DNA of 64,000 nucleotides from Natranaeroarchaeum sulfidigenes (lineage in GTDB: Archaea > Halobacteriota > Halobacteria > Halobacteriales > Natronoarchaeaceae). A program made the position numbers and the translations under genes. The notes below the pieces were generated by a model. It saw only the letters and a list, made by a program, of their open reading frames with translations, had not been told where the DNA came from and searched no databases. Where the stretch lies: positions 1,364,001 through 1,428,000 of the forward strand of contig NZ_CP064786.1 of NCBI RefSeq assembly GCF_017094485.1, read 5' to 3'. Position 1 is the first letter of the stretch. Each line of letters opens with the position of its first letter. Positions 26,531-34,647 of this stretch are shown here, in pieces.

Positions 26531-26566
26531 ATCGGTGGAAGCCGCTATTTGCCGGGTAAGAGCGTC

Positions 26567-27211
26567 CTAACGTGTCGGCGTTTCCAGAACCGCATTGAGC
26601 AGTTTCGACTGGGCAGCAGAAAGATGCTCGGAAAACGTCGAGCGGGCGATGTCGAGGTCATCGGCAACCTCTCCTGCGTTCGCTCCCTTGGGATAGTCGA
26701 AGTAGCCAAGATCGTGTGCGCGTTCCAGAACTTCCCGCTGTTTGTCGGTGAGCTGTCCGCGGTCGACCGGTACGATATCCTCACCTTCTGTCGGATCGAA
26801 CTTCGAGAGCGTCTGGAGCCGGACGCCGTCGTAGCGATCACGGAGCCGCTCGATGACGGTTCGGACGTTAGCGACATCCTCGGCACGGAAGGTAATAAAC
26901 AGCGAGCCGTCATTTGCGCGAACGTCCGCAACGGGCGGGCCTGCAGTCTCGACGATGTCGCAGGCACATGCGTCCTCGCGTTCACGGTCGAACCGGTACA
27001 CAGACCGGCTACCGTCGGACGTTATCTCGTTGGCGTCGATTTCGCCGTTGGCCGTCGCAGAGACGACGAACTCCTCGCCGACGGTTCCGTCCACATCCGC
27101 GCTCGCTCTGTCAACACGATCGATCCGTGTGCCTGTCGTCGAGGACGCACCAGCAACGGGGCAGTCATCGGGGGATGCGACTTCGACCTGTGCTCGAACA
27201 CCACTGGTCAT
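26567..27211 (-). CDS. HTH_10 (Bat-type) transcriptional regulator
   Basis: 214 residues. The C-terminal 55 residues form the haloarchaeal Bat-like helix-turn-helix: LTDKQREVLERAHDLGYFDYPKGANAGEVADDLDIARSTFSEHLSAAQSKLL. The N-terminal part (about 1-140) is a predicted ligand-sensing domain with a Cys pair in EREDACACDIVE and a Cys in SPDDCPVA, perhaps a metal or redox site. ATG 27211 is chosen because AATATATG is centred 29 bp before it. Divergent from the next regulator gene. Confidence 0.9.
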   Translation of the reverse strand: MTSGVRAQVEVASPDDCPVAGASSTTGTRIDRVDRASADVDGTVGEEFVVSATANGEIDANEITSDGSRSVYRFDREREDACACDIVETAGPPVADVRANDGSLFITFRAEDVANVRTVIERLRDRYDGVRLQTLSKFDPTEGEDIVPVDRGQLTDKQREVLERAHDLGYFDYPKGANAGEVADDLDIARSTFSEHLSAAQSKLLNAVLETPTR

Positions 27212-27235
27212 ACTCAACCATTGGGGTGTAACCGT

Positions 27236-27243
27236 CATATATT
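27236..27243 (-). promoter_or_regulatory. TATA box of the HTH_10 regulator
   Basis: Minus-strand AATATATG centred near 27240, 29 bp before the ATG at 27211. This rules out the upstream ATG at 27238, which would lie inside the box. Confidence 0.6.
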
Positions 27244-27343
27244 GGGTGCGTCATTTTCAACCACTGGGAATCGCCGGAATACGGCACGATCTGCACGATA
27301 TTTTGGTGAATGAACCCGTCGGAGCGAAAACGGACAACAGTCG

Positions 27344-27350
27344 ATTTATA
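27344..27350 (+). promoter_or_regulatory. TATA box deciding the start of the HTH gene
   Basis: ATTTATA is centred 29 bp before the ATG at 27377 and overlaps the first in-frame ATG at 27350, so the longer start cannot be on the mRNA. Confidence 0.6.
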
Positions 27351-27376
27351 TGAATGTATCGCTCATGTACGGTAGA

Positions 27377-27754
27377 ATGGTACGGGATCCGTTCGCGGAG
27401 GAAGAGAAACCCGATGTGCAGGCCCTTCTCGAAGCTCTGGAGGATTCCGACTGTCGGACAATCATCCGGAAACTCGACGAGCCCATGACGGCTGGCGAAC
27501 TCTCCGAACGCTGTGAGATCCCACAGTCGACGATCTATCGAAAGCTCGACAGTCTGTCCAGTGCGACGTTGCTCGAAGAGCTAACGGAGGTTCGGAGCGA
27601 CGGACACCATACGACGCGGTACGAGGTCGCGTTCGAGGACGTACGGATAGCTCTCACAGACGACCGGGAGTTCGAGTACGAGGTCTCTCGCCCCGCGCGA
27701 ACACCGGACGAACGACTGGCGGATATGTGGTCGGAGGTCAGCAAAGAACTATGA
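27377..27754 (+). CDS. ArsR-like winged-helix regulator
   Basis: 125 residues, MVRDPFAEEEKPDVQALLEAL. Winged helix at about 15-75: ALEDSDCRTIIRKLDEPMTAGELSERCEIPQSTIYRKLDSLSSATLLEELTEV, then a beta wing HHTTRYEVAFEDVRIAL. Typical of haloarchaeal one-domain regulators that sit before membrane genes. Its stop overlaps the start of the following membrane gene (ATGA), so the two are translationally coupled. Confidence 0.85.
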   Translation: MVRDPFAEEEKPDVQALLEALEDSDCRTIIRKLDEPMTAGELSERCEIPQSTIYRKLDSLSSATLLEELTEVRSDGHHTTRYEVAFEDVRIALTDDREFEYEVSRPARTPDERLADMWSEVSKEL

Positions 27755-28047
27755 GCCCACACGAAACAGCTGGAGCTGAGGTAACGACGGCACTCGCGAT
27801 CGTAAAGACACTCATACTGATTCTCGGAACGATCATCACGTACTACGCGTTCAAAGCGTATCGGCGGACCCAGAGCACGGCACTAGGTGCCCTTGCGCTT
27901 GGATTCGGTGCGATTACATTGGGGTCGTTCCTTGCCGGTGTGGCGACCGATATCCTCGGCGTCCCGCTGGCAACCGGCATTCTCATCGAAAGCCTGCTGG
28001 TGCTGGTCGGCTTTGCGATCATCGCGTACTCGCTGTACGCACGCTAA
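27751..28047 (+). CDS. Three-helix membrane partner (DUF7521-like)
   Basis: 98 residues with three hydrophobic helices (about 9-31, 42-66, 71-95): ALAIVKTLILILGTIITYYAF, ALGALALGFGAITLGSFLAG, GILIESLLVLVGFAIIAYSLY. It is coupled by an ATGA overlap to the winged-helix gene. The pair HTH plus small membrane protein is common in haloarchaea; the membrane protein may sense a signal and hold or release the regulator, but that is inference. Confidence 0.75.
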   Translation: MSPHETAGAEVTTALAIVKTLILILGTIITYYAFKAYRRTQSTALGALALGFGAITLGSFLAGVATDILGVPLATGILIESLLVLVGFAIIAYSLYAR

Positions 28048-28253
28048 TTTCACTGGAGATCGGCTCCGTGCTCCTATCGCCTGTGTGAACAGAATCCGCA
28101 AGTGAAAATGTTCATGTTGGATATGTCACCAATTTTACAGCCCATGAAGAGAGTGATCTGCGACCGAAACGATTGGTTTCAGTAACTACAACCCATTTTG
28201 ACTGTGCACCCTCATCGAAAACGGTTTTCACGACCGGCGGTAACCCGGTATGT

Positions 28254-28931
28254 ATGCACGTCGTCGTCAACGCTGCCATGAGCGCGGATGGAAAACTCTC
28301 CTCGCGACGACGAGAACAGATCAAAATCAGTGGTTCCGAGGACTTCGAGCGGGTCGACCAACTGCGTGCCGATAGTGACGCCGTCATGGTCGGCGTCGGC
28401 ACGGTACTGGCGGACGATCCGAGCCTCACCGTCGATGAGACGGATCTGTTGCCCCAAAGCGGTGATGGCACCCCTCGCCACCCAGCACGAGTCGTCGCGG
28501 ATTCACGCGCACGCACGCCACTGGACGCCAGAATCGTCGACGACGCTGCGACGACGTACCTGCTTGTGAGCGACGCCGCACCTGCCGAGCGGGTCGAAGC
28601 GCTGTCGGCCACGGATGCAGAAATCGTCACCGCAGGCGAGAGACGGACCGATCTCGACGCCGCACTGGATGCGCTCGAAGCGGCAGGCATCGAACAACTG
28701 ATGGTCGAGGGTGGGGGCGAACTAATCTACTCGCTGTTCGCGGCCGATCTCGTCGACGAACTGATAGTCTTCGTGGGACCGACTGTGATCGGCGGCCGAG
28801 ATGCACCGACACTGGCCGATGGCGAGGGGTTCGTCGACGAGTTCCCCGCGCTGCAGCTCGACAGTATCGAGCGGATGGACGGCGGCGTACTGCTCCGATG
28901 GAGCGTTCCCGTGAACGAACCGAACAGTTAA
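28254..28931 (+). CDS. arfC: 2,5-diamino-6-ribosylamino-pyrimidinone 5'-phosphate reductase (riboflavin pathway)
   Basis: 225 residues, RibD C-terminal/HTP reductase family. MHVVVNAAMSADGKLSSRRR opens the NADPH fold; DAVMVGVGTVLADDPSLTV, VVADSRARTPLDARIV and the phosphate loop LMVEGGGELIYSLF are diagnostic. It catalyses the archaeal/fungal-order reduction before deamination in flavin and F420 precursor synthesis. The start at 28254 gives the family N-terminus, with AACGGTTTTC about 28 bp upstream. No other rib genes adjoin. Confidence 0.92.
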   Translation: MHVVVNAAMSADGKLSSRRREQIKISGSEDFERVDQLRADSDAVMVGVGTVLADDPSLTVDETDLLPQSGDGTPRHPARVVADSRARTPLDARIVDDAATTYLLVSDAAPAERVEALSATDAEIVTAGERRTDLDAALDALEAAGIEQLMVEGGGELIYSLFAADLVDELIVFVGPTVIGGRDAPTLADGEGFVDEFPALQLDSIERMDGGVLLRWSVPVNEPNS

Positions 28932-28999
28932 TCGGCGTCCGGGCGAATCGTTTCCGGAAACGGTGTCTATTACGTGAGTCGAACTCGAGGTGACAGAAA

Positions 29000-30283
29000 A
29001 TGCGTCTAATCCAGACGCTCGTTCCGGATGGAAAGCGCGATGTCGTTATCGGCGTTCTAAACGATGCCGAAATCGACTACGCGATGACCAGAGAGACGTC
29101 CGAACAGGGATACAGCGACGTCCTCTACATCCCAACAGATTCGGACGAGGTAGAGGGAATACTCGATCAGCTCCGCGATGTCGGCGTCGAGCGGGAGGGG
29201 TATATGGTGGTCAGTGATGTCGAGACTATCGTCTCCGAGCGCTTCGAAGAGCAAAGCGAGAAAGACGAAATCACCGACGAAGAACGGATCTCGCGGGAAG
29301 AGCTATCGACGAAAGCGCACAACCTCTCACGGTCGACGACGAACTATATTATCTTCACCATCGTCAGCGCGATCGTCGCCACCGCTGGACTGCTTGAAGA
29401 CAGCGCCGCAGTCGTCGTCGGGTCAATGGTTATCGCACCACTGATCGGTCCGGCGATGGCCTCGTGTGTCGGGACGGTCATCAACGACGACGACCTGTTC
29501 TGGGAGGGGATCAGGTCACAGGCGCTCGGGATCGGCGTTGCTGTCATCAGCGCGACGCTCTTTGCTCTTGCCTATCGCCTGTTGCTCGCGCCCGAGATCG
29601 ACTTGCTACTGATCCAGCAGGTCGCAGAACGGGTTCACCCCGGTCTCCTCGCGCTGGCAGTTGCGCTCGGCGCGGGAGTTGCTGGGGCGCTCTCCCTGAC
29701 ATCGGGAGCCGACGAGGCGCTGGTCGGTGTGATGATCGCCGTGGCGCTGATGCCACCTGCGGCAAGCGTCGGCCTCGGGATCGCGTACGCCGAACCCGTG
29801 ATCGCGGGCGGTGCTGGCATCCTCGTGCTTGTCAATCTGCTCTCGATTAACGCCGCCGGGATCGTAACGATCTGGGCCAAGCGGTATCGGCCGACACACT
29901 GGTTCGACGAACGTCAGGCGAGACGCGCCACGCTGGAACGGTTCGCCGCCTTCCTCGTCGTTATTCTCCTGCTGACTTCGTTTCTGGCGACCAGTTCGTT
30001 CGATGCGCGGGACAACATGGCGTTCGAGGAGACAGTCGAGAACGAGATTGACGCTGCCGTTGATGGGGCCGTGCTGGACGTCGAGTTCGATTATCGTGCG
30101 GAGCTGCTAACACAATCCCAGACCGGCGTCACAGTGCACGTCGACACCGAACAACGCGGGCTGGCCGAAGAAATACGTGAACGGATCGAGGCCGAAACCG
30201 GTGAACAGCTCGAGGTGACGGTCGTATACGAGGACGTCGAGCACACTGCCGGGACCTCACCCTCCGAGGAGTCTGTCGAGTAG
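29000..30283 (+). CDS. DUF389 (TIGR00341) membrane protein
   Basis: 427 residues. N-terminal ACT-like domain (about 1-75), then helices from about 110: NYIIFTIVSAIVATAGLLED, AAVVVGSMVIAPLIGPAMA (the DUF389 hallmark), further helices to about 335, and a C-terminal extracytoplasmic domain. Transport function has been guessed for the family but is not shown. Its last 27 bp overlap the 3' end of the convergent permease gene. Confidence 0.88.
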   Translation: MRLIQTLVPDGKRDVVIGVLNDAEIDYAMTRETSEQGYSDVLYIPTDSDEVEGILDQLRDVGVEREGYMVVSDVETIVSERFEEQSEKDEITDEERISREELSTKAHNLSRSTTNYIIFTIVSAIVATAGLLEDSAAVVVGSMVIAPLIGPAMASCVGTVINDDDLFWEGIRSQALGIGVAVISATLFALAYRLLLAPEIDLLLIQQVAERVHPGLLALAVALGAGVAGALSLTSGADEALVGVMIAVALMPPAASVGLGIAYAEPVIAGGAGILVLVNLLSINAAGIVTIWAKRYRPTHWFDERQARRATLERFAAFLVVILLLTSFLATSSFDARDNMAFEETVENEIDAAVDGAVLDVEFDYRAELLTQSQTGVTVHVDTEQRGLAEEIRERIEAETGEQLEVTVVYEDVEHTAGTSPSEESVE

Positions 30284-32503
30284 GGAGCGTTCCTGTTTCG
30301 TCTCGGCCAGCAAAACAGAGCTGTCGACCCGCTCGATGACGTCGTAGATCAATGATCGGCGGACGAGTCGGGACAGCAGTCCGCGCTCTGACGCACCGAT
30401 CAGTAGCAACGTATGCTCATCTGCGGCCGTCCTGATTGCGTCTTCGAGATCCTTCGAAACGACAACCTGACGCTCCGCGTCGTCGAGTTCCATCCGCTCG
30501 GCCCAGTTTTCGAGAAATCGTTCGCCACCGCCACGGGCGCTCTCTCCGTCGACGACGTGCAAGAGCGTGATTTCGCTGTCGAAGGTCTCGGCGAAGCGTC
30601 CCGCGATCGTTGCACAGAGGTCGTCGTTGGGGGTGCCGGCGGTTGGAATGACGATCCGGGCGGGATCGAAATCCCGGTCACGGAGCACGAAAACGTCACA
30701 TGGCAGGTTGTGAGCGAGTTCGTCGAGGCTACCTTCCGTGCGACCCCCCACTGCAGGCTCGCGTCCCCACCATCCCATCACGACTGCATCGACGTTCCAG
30801 CGCCGAGCAGCGTTGAATACTTCTTCTAGTGCTTTGTGTGAGTAGACGACCCGCGATTCGACCGGGACGTCGAACGCCGCAGCCGTGTCGCGGGCCGTTT
30901 CGACCAGCTCGTCAGTGATCGGCTCCGGATCGGACATACGCAGGTATTCTGGAGCGCGATTGAGCGGTAGCTGATCGGGGACCTCGATGACGTGTGTCGC
31001 GACCACTGTGCCGTTTCGTTCGGCTGCGATTCCGGCTGCGACCGTGACCAACTGCTCTGCGGTGTTCGGATTCGAGAGCGGGACCATCACGCGATACTCG
31101 GCTTGCTCAGGACGGGCAACTCGGGCCGCAGCGACAGCGGTATCGGGAAGTTCTGCGGCCCGACCCAGCAGGTACTCGCTGAGAATTCCCTCGCGGTCGA
31201 CCTGACGCCGACCGTAGATGGCGTACCACAGACCGGCCCCGAATACGACGAGCGCCGAAAACAGCTGCACCATCAACGGCAGAGCCAGGAACAGCGCGGC
31301 GGTCAGTGCCAGCGCCGCGACCGGAACGACGGGGTACAGCGGTACAGTAAATGGGGGATCGTACTCGTCAGGATCGGTGATACGGAGTACGAACAGTGAG
31401 ACGGTCGTCAGTCCGTAGACGACCAGATGCAACCCCACGGCAACCAGTGCGAGCGTAACGAGATCGGCGAAAAGCACAGCGGCGATAAGCAAGATCCCAG
31501 TTACCTGCAGGGAGCGGTACGGGGTCGCAAAGCGGCTGTGCAAGTCGTTGAGCCAATCAGCAACCAGTCGATCGCGCCCCATCGTAAAGCTGATCCGCAC
31601 CGTCGAAAGGATCGACAGATTCGCACTGGTCGCGGTAGCGACGAGGCCCGTGACCGCAACGATGAGGACACCGGTCGTCCCGAGCAGCCCGTCCGCGGCG
31701 GTGATCATCGCTGGGTCGGTGGTCGTCTCCTCGACAGGCAGGACACCCGAGACGACCGACGCGACGCCGACGTACAGCGCCGTCACGAGGACGACGCTCC
31801 CGATCACAGCGCGGGGGAGCGTCCGCTCGGGCGATCGAAGCTCCGCGCCAACTGTGGCGACCTTCGCATATCCCAGATAGGAGACGAAGATCAGTGCGGT
31901 CGCACCGAGCAACGCACTGCCCTCCGCGGGCGTCGTCGGCGTCTCGGTCGGCGACTGTGCACCCGAGCTGAACAGACCCGCGAACACGAACAGCGTGAGT
32001 ACGGCGACCAGTCCGCCGACGACTGCGGTCTGGACGCCGCCAAGCTCACGCGCGCCGAGATAGTGCAACAGGATGACCACGCCCGTTGCCAGTATTGCAC
32101 CGAACTGCTCGGGCGAGAGTGTCACAACCAGCAAGCCGACTTCGGGGAGCGCCACGACATAGCCGAAGTAGGTCCCGAAGCCGAGCACATAAAAGGACGA
32201 TGCCGCGACCAGACCGATCCAGTCGCTGATCCCGGCGATCGTCCCGGCGAGCGGACCGAGGGTCCGGTCGATCCAGTAGTACGCGCCGCCCGAGGCCGGG
32301 ATTCCCGAACCGAGTTCACTCACGACCAGCGCGTTCAACAGCGCGATTGCGCCGCCGAGCGCGAACACGAGCACGAGCTGCCCACCGGCTGCCTCCGCGG
32401 CGACCGACGGCAGGACGAAGATCCCTGCCCCGATCATCGTCCCGACGCCGATCGTCAGCGCGCCGAGCAGTCCGACATCCGCACCGAAGGCGTCCTCTGG
32501 CAT
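30257..32503 (-). CDS. APC-family permease fused to two UspA domains
   Basis: 748 residues. Residues 1-430 are an APC transporter: LLGALTIGVGTMIGAGIFVLPS (helix 1 substrate loop GAGIF), SGGAYYWIDRTLGP in helix 3, twelve helices. After a linker, two USP domains follow: about 460-605 (YRVMVPLSNPNTAEQLV..., VVMGWWGR) and about 605-735 (ARIVIPTAGTPNDDLC..., LLIGASERGLLSRLVRRSL). The USP part probably tunes transport in response to nucleotide or stress. Substrate is likely an amino acid or cation. It overlaps the DUF389 gene tail-to-tail by 27 bp. Confidence 0.9.
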   Translation of the reverse strand: MPEDAFGADVGLLGALTIGVGTMIGAGIFVLPSVAAEAAGGQLVLVFALGGAIALLNALVVSELGSGIPASGGAYYWIDRTLGPLAGTIAGISDWIGLVAASSFYVLGFGTYFGYVVALPEVGLLVVTLSPEQFGAILATGVVILLHYLGARELGGVQTAVVGGLVAVLTLFVFAGLFSSGAQSPTETPTTPAEGSALLGATALIFVSYLGYAKVATVGAELRSPERTLPRAVIGSVVLVTALYVGVASVVSGVLPVEETTTDPAMITAADGLLGTTGVLIVAVTGLVATATSANLSILSTVRISFTMGRDRLVADWLNDLHSRFATPYRSLQVTGILLIAAVLFADLVTLALVAVGLHLVVYGLTTVSLFVLRITDPDEYDPPFTVPLYPVVPVAALALTAALFLALPLMVQLFSALVVFGAGLWYAIYGRRQVDREGILSEYLLGRAAELPDTAVAAARVARPEQAEYRVMVPLSNPNTAEQLVTVAAGIAAERNGTVVATHVIEVPDQLPLNRAPEYLRMSDPEPITDELVETARDTAAAFDVPVESRVVYSHKALEEVFNAARRWNVDAVVMGWWGREPAVGGRTEGSLDELAHNLPCDVFVLRDRDFDPARIVIPTAGTPNDDLCATIAGRFAETFDSEITLLHVVDGESARGGGERFLENWAERMELDDAERQVVVSKDLEDAIRTAADEHTLLLIGASERGLLSRLVRRSLIYDVIERVDSSVLLAETKQERSLLDRLLGG

Positions 32504-32581
32504 CGAGTTCTCTTGTCTATGTTGCCTCGTTTTCGCTATAAAAGAATACGGATACGTACCGCTCAGGGAGGTCAGAGCACC

Positions 32582-32875
32582 TCAGTGGTCGTGGCCGGTC
32601 AGTTCCGCGAACGTCGCCCCAAAGCGCTCCTCGAACAGCTCCATCGTCTCCTCCTCGATGGCCTGTAGCTCGTCGTCCGGCTCTCCGTGTGCGTGGTGAA
32701 CCGCTCCGTGGATCCGCTGTGCCAGACTGATCATCGCCATATCGGAAACGACCGTTGCCGCCGGTTCCTCGCCTTCGGACAGTAGGTCCAGCAGCGCTGT
32801 GGGCACTTCGAGTTCGTCGGTTGATTCGTCGTCCGCCTCGACCGTCACTGCGACCGTTTCGTTTGCCATAGCCAT
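32582..32875 (-). CDS. Conserved haloarchaeal acidic protein
   Basis: 97 residues, MAMANETVAVTVEADDESTD, then a helical core ALLDLLSEGEEPAATVVSDMAMISLAQRIHGAVHHAHGE and AIEEETMELFEERFGATFAELTGHDH. Starts at 32875 or 32869 are both plausible; the longer frame to 32926 crosses repeated sequence and is unlikely. Histidines cluster in GAVHHAHGE and at the C-terminus. I do not recognise a function. A phased repeat array lies just upstream. Confidence 0.65.
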   Translation of the reverse strand: MAMANETVAVTVEADDESTDELEVPTALLDLLSEGEEPAATVVSDMAMISLAQRIHGAVHHAHGEPDDELQAIEEETMELFEERFGATFAELTGHDH

Positions 32876-32924
32876 CGTTTGTCGTGTGGACGGATAAGCG
32901 CGGCTTTCCGGTGCCGATTTCTTC

Positions 32925-32994
32925 ACTTCGAAGATTGTAGTCTGTACTTCGATCTTTGTAGTTTAATACTTCGAAAGTAGTATTATAGTCGAAG
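32925..32994. repeat. Three helically phased ACTTCG repeats upstream of the acidic-protein gene
   Basis: ACTTCG occurs at 32925, 32946 and 32968 (21 and 22 bp apart, two DNA turns), each followed by an AT-rich stretch with TTGTAGT or AGTAGT, and an inverted TCGAAG ends the array at 32989-32994. The arrangement resembles a set of regulator half-sites. It lies between trxB's end and the acidic-protein gene. Confidence 0.55.
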
Positions 32995-33041
32995 AGTATC
33001 TCAAGAGTTCTTTTTCAATAGAGGAGCGGACACGAGGTCGC

Positions 33042-34100
33042 TCAGTCGTCTGCAACGGCTTCCGCAGCTGGTTCCTCGGTGGCGTGGTCTTCGAGGTACT
33101 CGTCGGCGTCGATGGCGGCCTTACAGCCCATCCCGCCCGCGGTGATCGCCTGCTGGTAGTGATAGTCGACGACGTCGCCCGCGCCGAAGATGCCGGGGAC
33201 ATCCGTGGCAGTCTGGCCGCCGTCGAAGCCGCCAGCAGTACTGATATAGCCCTCCTCGTCGGTGACGACATCCGTGTCGGCGAGATATTCGGTGTTCGGC
33301 GTGTGGCCGATGGCGTAAAAGACCGCGCCGATCTCCTGTTCGTACTCCTCGGTGTCGGGATCGTCGAGTTTCGCGGTGGGATGGCCCTCCGGGTGTGTCA
33401 CGAGCGTCGCCGATTCGACGCCGTCCTCGGGCGTTCCGTGGAGTTCGGTCAGCTCGGTGTTCCGGACGATCTCGATCTCGCCTGCCTCGGCTTTCTCCTG
33501 AACCCGATCGATCCAGTAGTCCTCCGCGCGGAACTCCTCGCGGCGGTGGACGATGTAGACCGTATCGGCGAACTTCGTCAGGAAGTTGGCTTCCTCCATC
33601 GCGGCGTCGCCGCCACCGACGACGATCATGTCCTCGTCGCGGAAGAACGCGCCGTCACAGGTCGCACACGTCGAGAGGCCATAGCCCATCAACTCGTCCT
33701 CACCGGGGATCCCCAGCGTCCGGGCGCTCGCACCGCTGGCAGCGATGATGGCGTCGGCGGTGTAGACATCGCCGTTGCGCATCTCGACGCGGAAGGGCCG
33801 CTGGGTGTCGTCGACCGATTCGACGATGCCGTTTTTCGTCTCCGCGCCGAACTGCCGGGCCTGCTCTTTCATGCGGTTGATCAGGTCCGGGCCGCTGATC
33901 CCCTCGGGGAAGCCGGGGTAGTTTGCGACATCCGTAGTGAGAGTGAGCTGGCCGCCTGGTTCGTCGCCTTCGATCACGAGCGGATCGTTGTTCGACCGCC
34001 CGGCGTAGATCGCCGCCGTCAGGCCCGCGATCCCGGTTCCGGCGATAATCAGCTTCCGATGCTCGACGAACTCGTCCTCGGCGCTCGGCTGGTCGCTCAT
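33042..34100 (-). CDS. trxB: Thioredoxin-disulphide reductase
   Basis: 352 residues. FAD/NADPH fold with IIAGTGIAGLTAAIYAGR, redox motif CATCDGAFF near residue 147, NADPH loop VVGGGDAAMEEANFL, and FGAGDVVDYHYQQAITAGGMGCKAA for FAD. It keeps thioredoxin reduced. The acidic C-terminal tail is usual in halophiles. A TAAATA box is centred 27 bp before the ATG. Single gene. Confidence 0.95.
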   Translation of the reverse strand: MSDQPSAEDEFVEHRKLIIAGTGIAGLTAAIYAGRSNNDPLVIEGDEPGGQLTLTTDVANYPGFPEGISGPDLINRMKEQARQFGAETKNGIVESVDDTQRPFRVEMRNGDVYTADAIIAASGASARTLGIPGEDELMGYGLSTCATCDGAFFRDEDMIVVGGGDAAMEEANFLTKFADTVYIVHRREEFRAEDYWIDRVQEKAEAGEIEIVRNTELTELHGTPEDGVESATLVTHPEGHPTAKLDDPDTEEYEQEIGAVFYAIGHTPNTEYLADTDVVTDEEGYISTAGGFDGGQTATDVPGIFGAGDVVDYHYQQAITAGGMGCKAAIDADEYLEDHATEEPAAEAVADD

Positions 34101-34268
34101 GCCTACAAATACGCGTCCGAATCGCTATTTAGCTTGCGCTGTCGGGCAGTGGTTCCGCACGTTCGCTTACATTCACACACATAGCAGTACCGAGTGCCGC
34201 ACTGCACGGAGGAAGCGCAAGCGGCAGGCTCCGACAGAGTTACACGCCGCTCGGCCGATCACCCGATA

Positions 34269-34553
34269 ATGGCCGCCGATCTCGCCGAGAAGACAGACCG
34301 CTACGAGGGACTGCTCGCGGAGGCGCTTGACGCCGCCGACGTTGCGCCACCCGCCGATACGCCAATGGGCGATGCCGCTGCGGAGTGTCTGGAGATGGCC
34401 GAATCCTATCTGGAGGACGGCCGGCACTTCCGGGCTGATGACGACCTGGTGAACGCGCTCGCAGCGTTTTCGTACGGGCATGCGTGGCTCGACGCGGGCG
34501 CGAGAGTGGGGCTGTTCGAAGTGCCGACCGAGGGGCACCTGTTCACAGTGTGA
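34269..34553 (+). CDS. DUF357 family protein
   Basis: 94 residues: DLAEKTDRYEGLLAEALDAA, AAECLEMAESYLEDGRHFRADDDLVNALAAFSYGHAWLDAGARVGLF. This all-helical archaeal family has no known function. The start at 34269 is set by the family N-terminus; the earlier in-frame codon lies in a non-conserved stretch. A 9-bp inverted repeat follows its stop. Confidence 0.88.
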   Translation: MAADLAEKTDRYEGLLAEALDAADVAPPADTPMGDAAAECLEMAESYLEDGRHFRADDDLVNALAAFSYGHAWLDAGARVGLFEVPTEGHLFTV

Positions 34554-34570
34554 GCCCGATAGCGTCCGTC

Positions 34571-34606
34571 AGGTAGCAATCCCTTGTCAATAGCTGCTTG
34601 CTACCT
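34571..34606. terminator. 9-bp inverted repeat between DUF357 and the DHH gene
   Basis: AGGTAGCAA (34571-34579) and TTGCTACCT (34598-34606) are perfect complements separated by 18 nt, about 20 bp after the DUF357 stop and just ahead of the GCTTAAGTG box of the next gene. It may end the first transcript or be an operator for the second. Confidence 0.4.
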
Positions 34607-34647
34607 TCGGGATGCTTAAGTGTCGTCCCACGCAACGCTTTGCTCAC

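Noticed and set aside
31427-32668. 413-codon plus-strand frame opposite the permease
   Set aside because: Arg/Asp-rich composition without domains; a shadow of the well-supported APC-USP gene.
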